From Chamaecrista fasciculata (lineage: Eukaryota; Streptophyta; Magnoliopsida; Fabales; Fabaceae), in contig QANZ01031777.1 of NCBI GenBank assembly GCA_003254925.1, forward strand, positions 78,959 through 142,958: a stretch of DNA of 64,000 nt. Reading direction: 5' to 3'. A model generated the notes under the pieces. The model ran no database searches. It saw only the letters and a program-made list of their open reading frames with translations, and had not been told where the DNA came from. A program made the translations under genes and the position numbers. Positions 39,499 through 50,205 of this stretch are shown here, in pieces; the stretch's first letter is position 1, and every line of letters starts with the position of its first letter.

Positions 39499-41345
39499 AT
39501 AACCTACATAGAACTGGACAGTTAACATCTGACTGATCCCAAGAACTGGAGCAGTAGAGCATACCTACAGAAAGCTAAGTATATAATCAGATAGTGTAGA
39601 TGGCAGAGAAAAAGGTCCTGAATTGTTAATTACAGGAACATAAAAAGAAAATGCTCCTAGGACGCAAGGAAGCAGGAACTCTCTCCTATGGGATGAGCCA
39701 AAAAAAAAAAAAAAGAGAGGAAAAAAGGACATAAGATTATGAAGCAAAGAGAGAGAGAGACAGAGAGTGAGAGCATATGCTGAACAGAACTGACTGATTA
39801 ACATCTGGCTGATCCCATGGACTAGAGCATTTGAGCATTAGACTGACGTATCTAATCTGAAACCATAACAGGGTAAAGAAGAAGCTCCTGAATTGTTAAT
39901 TACACAAACTTAAAATTAAAATGGCTACCATAAAGCAAAGAGGCAGCAGAGCTCTCTTCTAGGATGAGAAAAATGGGTTAAAGATTAAAAGAGAAAGAAA
40001 AGAAAATGAAGACATCAAATCATGTAGCACCTTAGTTCCAATAAAATAAAAATACAACAGAAAGTCAGAAACCATCAAGGTTGACATTTGATCAAAATTA
40101 CGAAAGTTAACCAAAACAATAAGAATAATAATGAGAGACTTACAAAATACAAGAAAAATAAAGCTAATGAAAAATGTGCATCAATTAAAACTCTTTATAG
40201 TTGATCTTAAATGGTATAACCTGCAATTGCAGGAACTATTACAGACAGATCTCATTGCAACATGCAACAATTAGGGAAAATTTGATTGTTTGTGCATTTG
40301 TGCACCACACTTGCTGCAGATAAGGTTTGATAAACCCCCCTTAGCCATGCAACTTAAAAATAAATTCGAAGAAAAGATATCCAAGACTCTCTAATAAGAG
40401 AATACTTTTTAGACAAAAGCAACCTAAAATGCATGCAGATGATCAGCAACCCTCCCAGAAAAACTTTCAGTTCGTACCATGTAAATTCATATAAGTGAAG
40501 CAAGAGGTTGCAAGCAATGGAATTTCAATCCACATTCTGAGCCATGACCAACTTACATATGAATATATGATATGAAGACTGTTTTGGGGAGGATTTTAGA
40601 ACATTCCTAAATTGAGTTGAAAACTCAGGAAATTACTGATTTTAAACTCTCCCAAAGACTAGATATAAGAGAAGCAAATTCAATATTACGGGACACAATC
40701 ATACAGATACAGCTAAATATTTTTTGAACTAGTGATCACACTATTTTCCTCGCCACTAGACTTATGTTCTTATGGGAACGCTAGAATACAATCCACAACA
40801 GTAATGCAGACGAGCATAACCCTAACAAATAATTAATAAAAAAAGAAACACAGCTCTAAAACTCGGCAATTTACAGACTCCTGGATATCATAAGCTGAAA
40901 CAAAAAAAAAAAGCAAACAAACTAGATTCTGAAGTCACAACTCATAGTGAATTTCTAAGTTTGCTAGGTGGAACTGGAACGATATGAAAGTGACAATGGA
41001 GGAGCAAACAAGTAAGCAAACCTCAAGAATAAGCAAAATCAAGTGAGACATACACAAAAGCTAGGGCACTAAAGGTAGGGTGAAAAGAAGAAAGAGTATA
41101 CCTAGAAAGCAGAGAATGCAGAGAATCTGAAAATTAGGGCGGGAAGGAAGAGAAAAAAGAAAACATAGATATAGAGAGATGAAAGGAGGAAGAAGACTTA
41201 CAGGTGAGGCAGTGAGAGAGAGAGAGAAGCAAAGCGAGGTTTCGAAAGGGAAGCCTCAAATTTCACAGTGAGGGAGAGAGAGAGAGAAGAGAGAGAAAGA
41301 GGAGAAAGCGATGAGGCTTTTGCAGATTTACAAAGAAATATTTTG
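38511..41345 (-). promoter_or_regulatory. Long GA-rich upstream region and leader intron(s) of the BPC gene
   Basis: No coding exon is seen in these 2.8 kb. A GA/CT-rich, less AT-rich block at 41205-41345 looks like the non-coding first exon: on the minus strand it ends 'ctcacct' before a perfect donor GTAAGT (41201-41196). The leader intron would then reach the exon containing the ATG at 38510. GA tracts lie at 39451-39497, 39749-39770 and 41215-41305. Because BPC proteins bind such tracts, self-regulation is plausible (inference). A segment of about 200-250 bp is duplicated inside the region (39500-39700 and 39780-39980). Confidence 0.6.
39451..39497. repeat. (GA)n microsatellite, about 23 units
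   Basis: An uninterrupted GA run on the plus strand (CT in the sense of the BPC transcript). It is the longest dinucleotide run in the window and lies inside the presumed BPC leader intron. Confidence 0.95.
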
Positions 41346-41465
41346 GTTTGGTTTGGTTTGCTATGTCAGTGAGAGAACGACGACGACATGGCCGCAACGA
41401 CACCGTCGTTTAGTTCTATAAGCTTTTTTAGTGTTTTTTTTTAGTGAAATGTGTAATCCTTAAAC

Positions 41466-42032
41466 TAGGGGTGTTCGTTGGGTTGGGCCAACCCGCTAAA
41501 ACTAATCAAACCCACTAGTTTGGGTTGGTTTGGGTTGGGCTGACGGGTTGGTTTGGGTTCAAAAAGTTGAGCCCGTTGTGGTTTGGGTTGGGCTGCGGGT
41601 TTCAAGATTTTGAGCCCGCTCAACCCAACCCAACCCGCCGGCCCACAAAAATATTAAACAAAAAATAAAATTATTTTTTTATTTAGTTAAAATTATATTT
41701 TAATATCACAAATAATATTATTTTTACAATTTGGTCAATTAATAAATTTTTATTCTCAATTTAGTCCATAAAAAACAAATTGTGAAGGACCAAATTAAAG
41801 AAAAAATTTAAGAGAGACCAAATTTTTTATAAAATAAATATATAAAAAATAAAAAAAAACTAGTATGAGCCAACCCGCCAACCCAACCCAAACCAACCCG
41901 CCACTATTTGGTTTGGGTTGGTTTGAGTTGGTTCAATTATTTTCCTTAGCCCAACCCAACCCGCCAAATAAATTAGTGAGCCCGAATCAACCCGCCCTAA
42001 ACCCAACCCAACCCAGCCCGTGAACACCCCTA
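41466..42032. mobile_element. hAT-type MITE with GGGTTGGG-rich ends
   Basis: The ends are TAGGGGTGTTC on the left and its inverse GAACACCCCTA on the right, followed inward by repeated 'gggttgg/ccaaccc' motifs on both arms. The flanks are CCTTAAAC (41458-41465) and CGTTAAAC (42033-42040), an 8-bp target duplication with one mismatch. It is 567 bp without coding content. Ends and duplication length fit hAT. Confidence 0.88.
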
Positions 42033-42075
42033 CGTTAAACTGAACTCAATGCAGCTTTTTCCCCCCTCGTGGCTC

Positions 42076-43668
42076 TTTTTTTTTTTGCCTGAAATTCTCA
42101 TTAAAACAAAGAGGCCGAAGCCACAAAACACAAGGGCCAAGCCCCACAGCAAAAGCAAAAAACCAGAAAAACAGAAACAAAGGACAAAGGTCCAAACCAG
42201 AAACAAAGAAACAAAACTGGTAAAGACAAAACTGCAGAAGACTCAACCAACACCACTTCTATCCCCATCACAGCCACTACAGCCAAGAAGATCCCTTGAG
42301 ACAATTGAGGCAAACGAAGATGGGGGTGTGCAAACCCAACCCGAGGGGCACATCTTCTTAGCAGCCTCCTTTGCCACCCAATCAGCAGCAAGATTTGCAA
42401 GAATAGGAATCCAAACCACCTTCCAATTCAAGTTAGACTGGACAAGAGCAGTAATATCCTGAATAACAGTATCACATCTCTAGTCTACCCCAACATTCTT
42501 GGTATTAACGGCATCCACCAACTCCTTACAATCAGACTCGAAGGTGGCATCCTGATCTGCAAGGAAGCAGCCATGCTGCAGGCTTCAACAGATAAAGGAG
42601 AGCAAGAAAAAATAGCATCATGAAAACCATCAATTACCATGCCTTCACAGTCTCTCACAACAACTCCAATACCTGCTGGCAAGTTGAATTTCTTAAAAGC
42701 CCCATCCACGTTAAATTTGAGCTCCCCAACAGCAGGTTTAGACCAGCATTTCGAATCCAAACTCACAGCCTGCAACATGTTCACACCAGTAGCATTCCTC
42801 TGAGCAGCCCAGAACTCAGAGTGCAAAGCACTTGCCTTCAAAACAGTAAGAAGAGGGTTAACCTTCTGCTGTTGAAACACTTCCATACATCCTGGATTTC
42901 CAAACTTCCCAACAAAGAATAGCCATAAACGACATAACTTCCTCACTCACCCCTTTACTGTGCACAAACCAATTCAAGCACCAATGGTCAAATGAAACAA
43001 ATCCCACATCATCAAATCTCACAATCAAAGGACTAGTATACCAGACCACACGAGCCCAATTACAAAAAAACATTACATGCTCAATAGATTCAGGCTCATT
43101 ATGACACAATGGGCATAAAATAGAAGAACTACACCTCCTCTTAAACAAATTTTCTTTTGTTGGAACAGCAAAACTACAAGCTTTTCAAATGAATAATTTT
43201 ACCTTTGGAGGGTCCTTCAAACCCCAAATAGCTTTCCAAAGCTCATTAGGAATGCTCCTCGAACTACCCGGCCCTTCAATCCAGTTAGCAGCACCACTTT
43301 TTGCAAACAGATAACCAGATTTAACTGTGTAAACCCCATCCTTACACTGTTTCCATATCAATCTGTCAATCCTCCTATTATCAGAAATAGGAATGGCTCT
43401 AATGGCAGCAACCTCTTCGGGGGTTAACCACTGTCTGATCTCCTCTAAATGCCATCTCCCAGCTACAATAAGATCTTTAACAAGCACAGCATTACAATCA
43501 CTGTCAAGAGGCCTATTTGTCAGTTTGAAACCATCCAAGTCAGGAACCCACTCATCCTCCCAAATCTTCACAGTAGCACCATCCCCAATCTGCCAACACA
43601 GCCCCTTAGTCAACAACTCTCTTCCATCAAGCAAACTAGACCAAGCCCAAGAAGCTTTACCAAAAAAT
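42076..43668 (-). mobile_element. 5'-truncated LINE (L1-type) 3' part with zf-RVT and RNase H remnants
   Basis: Minus-strand fragments in several frames are typical of plant non-LTR retrotransposons. 43634-43185 encodes GLCWQIGDGATVKIWEDEWVP and NELWKAIWGLKDPPKVK. 43148-42858 has the zinc-knuckle stretch CPLCHNEPESIEHVMFFC. 42946-42485 has the RNase H start KFNVDGAFKKFNLPAGIGVVVRD, and 42431-42243 its end (NLAADWVAKEAA). The frames are broken, and the endonuclease and reverse-transcriptase core are missing, so the copy is dead. The 3' end is marked by a poly(A) tract, seen as T11 at 42076-42086. It sits 36 bp from the hAT MITE. No target duplication was found. Confidence 0.88.
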
Positions 43669-44169
43669 TAATATTTACTCTATTTATTTTTATCAGAGTC
43701 AATAAAATAATTTATGAATAATTAAAATATATAAATATTTTAAAATATTATAATTATCAATGATTAAATTTTTAAATTAAATTTAAAGATAAAAAATAAT
43801 AAATTTAATCTAAATTTAAAAGTATAAAATTAATATAAAGTTAATAATTATAATTTAGAGACACAATTATATATTTTAATTATTTAAAGATTGATATGTT
43901 AATTAGATATTAGAGATCAAATCATAGATTTTCTATAAAAATATTTTTTCATAAGGTAATCCCATCGTCAAAACAACGTCGTTTAGGCCTTTTACTTTTT
44001 GGAGAGTCGATAATGGAGACGTGAGTGTGTAAGTACCACTTACAAAGTGTACTTTTTGTTTTTCCTTTCTTTTCCTAAAGTTTTTTTTTTAGAAAAAGAA
44101 AATCAATTGCTTAGTTTATGTTTTAAAAATATTTCACACACTAATCTTATTTAAAAAATTTCGATATGA
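43669..44169. other. AT-rich intergenic DNA
   Basis: No gene is supported. Mostly A/T runs. Confidence 0.45.
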
Positions 44170-44571
44170 GAACATAAAGTTTGCTAAAGTCTCAATTTGG
44201 TCCCATAACTTTTTTTGTTACACTTTTGGTCCATATATTTTACTAAAATTGCAAATTTGGTCCCGTGTTGCATTTTTGGTCCCATATCTTAGGGTCATGT
44301 TGCAGAATTGGTCCTATATCTCTTGATCAAGTTGCATAATTAGTCTCGTATCTTTGGATTAGGTGCGAAATTGGTCTAATATCTTCTTATCAGATGGGAC
44401 TAGTGGTGAAACTTTTTGCAAAGATATGAGATCAATTCTGCAATTTGATCAAAAGATATAGGACCAAAAGTGACACTGGACCAAATCTGCAACTTTTTAC
44501 AAAGATATGGGACCAAAAGTGCAACAAAAAAAGTTATGGGACCAAATTGAAACCTAAACAAAATTTATGGG
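44170..44571. repeat. Foldback element with near-perfect 40-nt arms
   Basis: Bases 44192-44232 and 44509-44550 are reverse complements with about one mismatch over 40 nt (core 'ggtcccataactttttttgt'). Weaker pairing continues outward ('cataaagtttgct' against 'aacaaaatttatg'). Between the arms are more 'ggtcc' and 'ggacc' units. MITE-like; the near identity of the arms suggests a young or recombining element. Confidence 0.75.
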
Positions 44572-44887
44572 ACCAAAAGTGCACTTTGACCAAAGAAATA
44601 TTATTCACTTACATTTGGCAAGGCTTAAAATATATAAAAAAAGAAACTTTATTGACAAAAAAATCATGCAAAAAACTAGGCCTGTTTACATTTGGTGACG
44701 CTTAAAATAATAAAAGAATTTATTGTAAAAAACATCAGTACAAAAATTTAGGGCCCATTTGGCAATGCTTAAACTAGGTAGATTGTGACTTATTTAGAAC
44801 TCAAAGTACTAGGCCCTTTCTCGAACTTTCTCTGCTAGGATTTGAGGCGTGTTTGGACTTTTTTTTAAATTATTAGAGTGCACTTTT

Positions 44888-45059
44888 TTTTAAGTAATGT
44901 TATGGGTTTTCCCCGTCTATCCGTATAACGGTCTAGGCGAAGATTAATCTCATTCGAGCTACAGAGACGAAACGGTTGTGCCCTCCCAACAATGTCAACT
45001 CTAAGGATCGAACCTGGGTCCTCTCACCTAGGATGTAACTCGCCAACCACTACACCAAA
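44888..45059 (-). mobile_element. tRNA-derived SINE, 9-bp target duplication
   Basis: On the minus strand: A box TTGGTGTAGTGGTTGGCGAG, B box CCAGGTTCGATCC, then a body ending in an A-rich tail (the T run at 44884-44891 on the plus strand). TGCACTTTT occurs on both sides (44879-44887 and 45060-45068). A degraded relative is at 21435-21592, and a 3' fragment of the same body is near 46300-46370. Confidence 0.88.
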
Positions 45060-45149
45060 TGCACTTTTAGTCCTATAACTTTTGTGTTTTTATTTTGTTT
45101 TAATAGAATTTAATTACATGCATAACACATGATTTTTTTCAGTTTTAAG

Positions 45150-45870
45150 AGTACATATTTTTTTATTATATATCCAAATCATATCTATGATATGTTGTTG
45201 GAAAGATTTTAGAACAAGTTTTCTTATGATATATGACTAACATAAAAAAGACATATTTCAAAGAAAGTTATTGACTTCAAAAGTAAGATCATCATTCATT
45301 TTATATTTTTTTTTAATAAATAATAGTCAACCTACCATCTTTATGAATAAATATATCTCTCGTTATATATCCAAATCATATATAGTTAATATGGTGCTAG
45401 AAAGCTAATGGAACAAGCTTTGGATGATATATGGGTCTTACACAATAATACAATGGAGAGAAAATTATCGACTTTAAAATTAAGAACTTAAATTATTTCA
45501 GAGTTTATATATTCCTCATTATATGTCCAAATATTGCATATGATATAGTGTTGAACGACTCTTAAAATAAACTTTTTGAAAATATATGAGTCGTATAGAA
45601 TGACAAAGAGTAATTATCGACTTTAAAATTAAGAACATCAACTATTTTATAATTTTCTTTTAGTAAATTATGGTCGACCTACTATCTTTGCGAGCTTGTA
45701 TTTCCGTTAGCACATGTTCAAATATTGATATGATATGGAGTTAGAAAGATCATGAAACAAGCTTTCTAAAAATACATGGTTTGCACAAAATGTTATCTTT
45801 GAGATAAAAAGTAAGATTGTTAATAATTTTATAATTTTCTTTTATGAAATGATCAACTCATCATATCACA
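45150..45870. repeat. Degenerate tandem array, four units of about 155-200 bp
   Basis: The motif 'ttatatatccaaatcatat' and variants recur at about 45164, 45364, 45518 and 45711, each followed at similar distance by 'gatatggtgttagaaag', 'gaacaagctttctaa', 'tatatgggtcgtac' and 'ttatcgactttaaaat' variants. The units are diverged. No coding frame is shared across them. Confidence 0.75.
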
Positions 45871-48534
45871 TGCACTATTTGGATATAAAAATGGTGTAAA
45901 AACTAGAGAAAAATGGAAAAGTTACATGTTTGCACATGACCAAATTCTATTGAATATTAATAAAATGGAAGCACAAGGTCCCTTTCTGCTAAGGGCTTTA
46001 AACACAAGCCACCAGTTTTAACAACTTTTAAACTATAAGGTACTAAAATGAAATCAACTCTAACTACAGGGCACCAAAATATAATTGATCATTTTTTTTA
46101 TTGTCCATCTAATATTCAGTTTGAATTTCACTAGAGTCGCATATCTATCTATGATGAAAAAGTCTCTCAAGATAATTACATTCATGAGGACTTGACACCT
46201 CTCTCACCCCTAAGGCCTCTTTCTATTTTGTAACATAAATATATATTGACAAAATTGAATGAATTTACACTGACCGTTTCATTTTTGAGGTCTGAATGGA
46301 ATTAGTTTTTGCCTAAATCGTTACACGGATAGGCGGGAGAAAACCATAGTTTAACAAAAAAAAACTGAATGAATTTTGTTCTAAAAAAAATTCAGCATAA
46401 ACTTATAGGGTGATAAATTACTCAAATAAAAATAGAGCAATAAGTTGAAGCAGCTCTGCATAATAAAATATTTGGACTCAGTATAAACAACAAAAGCATG
46501 GGTTTAAAGATATAACTAATTATCTGCTGCCTCGAATCGGATTATCTTATAATTGTATTTTTAATGCAACATTCAATTATGCAAAACCAACGGAGGTAGT
46601 GGGTGAAGATAACTCTAATAATAGATGCCAACATCTTTTATCGTTACTGTAATCCTGTGAATCTGAACTCATCAAAATTTGGGCACATAGGCCCCATCAT
46701 TACAGACATGTTTTTTCTTTATTTTTTCTCATCATATGGGGCAAAATAAGAGAGCAATTATTATGTGCTTCCGTTCCAACTTGATTTTACTTGTTTTTGC
46801 AAATAGGGAAGCAGAATCCACCTTCATGATGATGATCTCATCTCCCCTGTATCTCTAAACAGCATATATATAAATCAGACCACAAATCATGTTTCTCCAC
46901 ATTATCATTATCATTTTCGTGGTTGAAGCACTTAGGGGGTATGATATAACATCAACAACCCAAATATTTATAGGCATATGATAGTCCTTAAAAATTTGTA
47001 GAAGTCATTTACTTCTGAACTAGGAATATCACAAACTTGGGAATGGATCTCTTGAAGTTGAGTTTTTTTTTTTTTTTAAATCTTTTGAAAAGGTTTAGAT
47101 AAATAGCCATAGTGCTCAAATACTTAACTTTTTTTAATCTATCTCTTCTCTCTCAACCATCACATTTACTCATAAAAATAATTAAAAAAAAAGGACAGGA
47201 AAGAGACAGACTCAAAAAATAGAGCAATTGAACATTATATAGCTCTCCATATCAAAACTCTTTCTGAAATCGCTCCTAAACAGAACACACCATTTTTTGT
47301 TTAACTTTTTTTCTTTTTATATTATTTGGATCATGATCACTATCTGCTATACAGTGAACTTGAAATTTAGGAAACCTCAATGATCTGTTCCCCTACAAAC
47401 TTCCAGTGGTATACAGAGATCAAGTATTTTGTTTTTGCTCATATTTCTATTCTACTTGGCTTTATTTCATGGTTGTCAAGCAAGAAAACTGGAATTCTAG
47501 GAACTACAAACTCAGAAGAGATAAAGATTCGCCAGATAATAGCTGTCATACACTCTGTTGTATAATTGCATCCTATGCTACATCGCTCAAAATTAAGATG
47601 ATGACAATGCAGCAAAGGCAAATTGGTTTGTTCACTCCTTTAGGTAAGGCAGGGATAGTCACCTTAGATAATTGTTAAAAAAATAATAATACAAGAAAGA
47701 TGCTATCGGTTTAGGTAGGTCCTTGTTAAGGCAACAGCCAACAGGAGTTCAATATTTGGGTCTCATAGACAATATGCACATGATCGAGAATAAATGCACA
47801 TGGTACTCACTGAAAATTGAGTGGGAGTCGTTCAAAAGACTTTTAACAAAATTTCCACACTAACCAACTCTAGTAATAATCTAATCAAATACAGACGTAA
47901 AGCCAAAGAAAAAGACACCCTAGACTTATTAATCAGTCTATGTGATTGCTGTCAAGTGGCTGGCCCTTGGGACAAGTACAGGAAACAGTGTCTAAGACTA
48001 TATTAAAGCTTAAAATACAGAAATGGGGTCTGTCACACAGTAAATTCTGATATGCAATAAGTGATCACTATTGAATCACGCATATTTAGTACAAGTTAAT
48101 GTTATTTTTCTATTGGGAACCTAGTTAGAGGAAATTTGCATTTTCGTAATCACAAACCCAAAATAGCTTGATAAGAATAAGAGCATTTATAAAGCAGACT
48201 GTAGACCATATTAGCATTAAATTATCCCAACTAAGATTAGCTCACAAATCAGAATCACCACATTGCAATGTCAATAAAGCAGAAACTGTACAAGCTATGA
48301 TGAGAAATATTTTTGGGTACATAAATGAACTCAAATTCGGTTAGATCACAATCTACATCAAGTCCCTAAACAGAAGATCCTCAGAGAAATGATAATCAAT
48401 TATAAACACAAGAGAAAATAAAAAAGAAAGAGAAAAAAAAAAAAGAACTGAACACAACTATCATACATACAGATTAATGAACTCTTGCTCTGCTCCTATA
48501 CCATGGTTTGGAATTTGAAGAAAAAATTTCATCT
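45871..48534. other. Gene-free intergenic DNA
   Basis: No gene is supported. A SINE 3' fragment lies near 46300-46370 ('cctaaatcgttacacgga', then an A run). The final part, about 48300-48534, is probably the 3' untranslated region of the ARM-repeat gene on the minus strand. Confidence 0.5.
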
Positions 48535-50205
48535 CTAGGGTCTTGAAAATACTCCCCATATCTTACCACGACCAAGGCTTTCCACGAGTTTCTTAGACCC
48601 CTCAACATCCAACTCTACAAGTTTTCGTGCATGTACACAAGCACCGGCTGCCACCATTTGTTTCCTACAGGTCTTCGAATGGACAAGTGAGGCCAAAACA
48701 GAAACGGGGTATTTCTTATCTAAATTCTGTATTGAAGGATCCAACAACTTAACCGCACTCACTATCCCTCTTTCATCCTTACGGAAAATCCTTCTATTGC
48801 CTGCATACGACATAAGTATTGATAAAGCCATTGCAGATGCTTCTTTCTCTTCCACAGCCTTACCATCCAACATCTTGATCAATGGGGTAATGCATCCACA
48901 TTCACCCATCTCCTTCTTCGTCTTAGTGCTGCTGAATCCCAAAGCATAAACAGCTCGAGCCGCAGCAATTCTCACTCCTAGTACCCCACAATTTAACACA
49001 CCCACAAGTCTCTGTATAAACCCATCGGAAGCAAGAACTTCAGCGATCGGTAGACTTGAAGCCAAGTTCCTCAACAATTCAACTGCGACTTCAAGACTAT
49101 GAACAGTGGAAGCCGAGTCCCAGAAATTCTTCAAACACTCAATCCCTCCTTCTTTAACAACCACTAGCTTCAAAGCTTCGTCGTCAGAGATTAAATTAGA
49201 CAAACACCCAATTGCATTTTCTCGGGCCAATGCAGTTCCTGAAGAAGCAAGGCCTAATAGAACAACAACCGCATTCTCCTCGATAAAATTCTCCCTAATT
49301 TCAGCGAACACCGACAGATTCCTCAAAACCCCTGCCGCGGAGGCTTGAGAACCAGGCGTACCGACTTGACAAATGTCCAATAGCGAAGAAATCCCACCTC
49401 TACACCCGATTGCCCTCGCATTCTCCTTAGAGAACGTAAGAGCTTGGAGGGCAATACACGCTTTTTCCTTGGCAAACCCACTTCCACAGTCAAGAACACG
49501 AAGCAAATGATTCAAGAGCAACAATCCCTCAGCAATCAAAACATGCTTACTGCTATTCACCATAGAGACTCTAGAAATAGCAGCAACAATTTTCTCCTTC
49601 ATTTCTAAAGAGCTCGAATCGAGTAAGCGAACGAGCACGGGAACCACCCCCTGCGCCACAGCAATCATGACATTCTTATCATCCTCATGGATTAATCCCA
49701 GCAAGGAATCCATAGCAGAAACCCTAGATTCCGCAGCGCCAATCTGCAAGCGAGTGATCAAATTCCTGGATTGGCAACGAATCGCGTCTTTTTTGGAGGA
49801 GGACGACGAAACGGCGTCGTCTTGGAGGACGCCGCTTTTGAAGAGGATTTCGCAGTCGGCGAGATGGCGATCGAGGGTAGCGAGGAGGGAATCGATGAGG
49901 CTTTGGGTTTTGAGCTTGCCTTGGGTTAAGGCGGGAGAGTGACAGTCGCGGGAAAGCGAAACGGCGTCGTGTAGGGTTTGAGAGATGGAATGAAGAAGGT
50001 GGAGAGAAAGAGGGTTGGAGGAAGAAGAGAGAGGGAAGTCGGAGGAGAAATCGGAGAGGTGAGAGTGAAGAAGATCGAGTTTGGAACGAAGGAGAGACCA
50101 TTTTCCGATGAAGTGAAGGACGGTGGGGATTTCGGAGAGGAGAGAGGAGAGAAGGTGGAGAGAGAGTGTGATGGGATCAGAATCAGAGGTATCGGGAGTT
50201 TTCAT
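48535..50205 (-). CDS. Armadillo-repeat protein (intronless; VAC8/At5g50900-like)
   Basis: Single-exon gene of 556 residues. The N-terminal 130 residues are helical and Leu/Ser-rich (LHLLSSLLSEIPTVLHF, LHSISQTLHDAVSLSRD), resembling the N-terminal helical region of plant PUB-ARM proteins but with no U-box. From about 155 to 520 there are tandem ARM repeats, visible as VAQGVVPVLVRLLD, KEKACIALQALTF, SQASAAGVLRNLSVF, ARENAIGCLSNLIS and VRIAAARAVYALGF. ARM repeats form a superhelix that binds partner proteins, so an adaptor role is inferred; the actual partner is unknown. The length agrees with the plant family of intronless ARM proteins near 555 residues. The first ATG gives a complete N terminus. 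Intact. Confidence 0.9.
   Translation of the reverse strand: MKTPDTSDSDPITLSLHLLSSLLSEIPTVLHFIGKWSLLRSKLDLLHSHLSDFSSDFPLSSSSNPLSLHLLHSISQTLHDAVSLSRDCHSPALTQGKLKTQSLIDSLLATLDRHLADCEILFKSGVLQDDAVSSSSSKKDAIRCQSRNLITRLQIGAAESRVSAMDSLLGLIHEDDKNVMIAVAQGVVPVLVRLLDSSSLEMKEKIVAAISRVSMVNSSKHVLIAEGLLLLNHLLRVLDCGSGFAKEKACIALQALTFSKENARAIGCRGGISSLLDICQVGTPGSQASAAGVLRNLSVFAEIRENFIEENAVVVLLGLASSGTALARENAIGCLSNLISDDEALKLVVVKEGGIECLKNFWDSASTVHSLEVAVELLRNLASSLPIAEVLASDGFIQRLVGVLNCGVLGVRIAAARAVYALGFSSTKTKKEMGECGCITPLIKMLDGKAVEEKEASAMALSILMSYAGNRRIFRKDERGIVSAVKLLDPSIQNLDKKYPVSVLASLVHSKTCRKQMVAAGACVHARKLVELDVEGSKKLVESLGRGKIWGVFSRP

Noticed and set aside
42049-42462. 137-codon plus-strand frame
   Set aside because: It is antisense to the LINE 3' part and starts in the poly(A) complement.
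33829-45059. tRNA genes suggested by A and B boxes
   Set aside because: The box-containing stretches continue into non-tRNA bodies with A tails and do not form a cloverleaf; they are SINEs.
45150-45870. CRISPR-like array
   Set aside because: Repeats are long, diverged and without regular spacers; the host is a plant nuclear genome.
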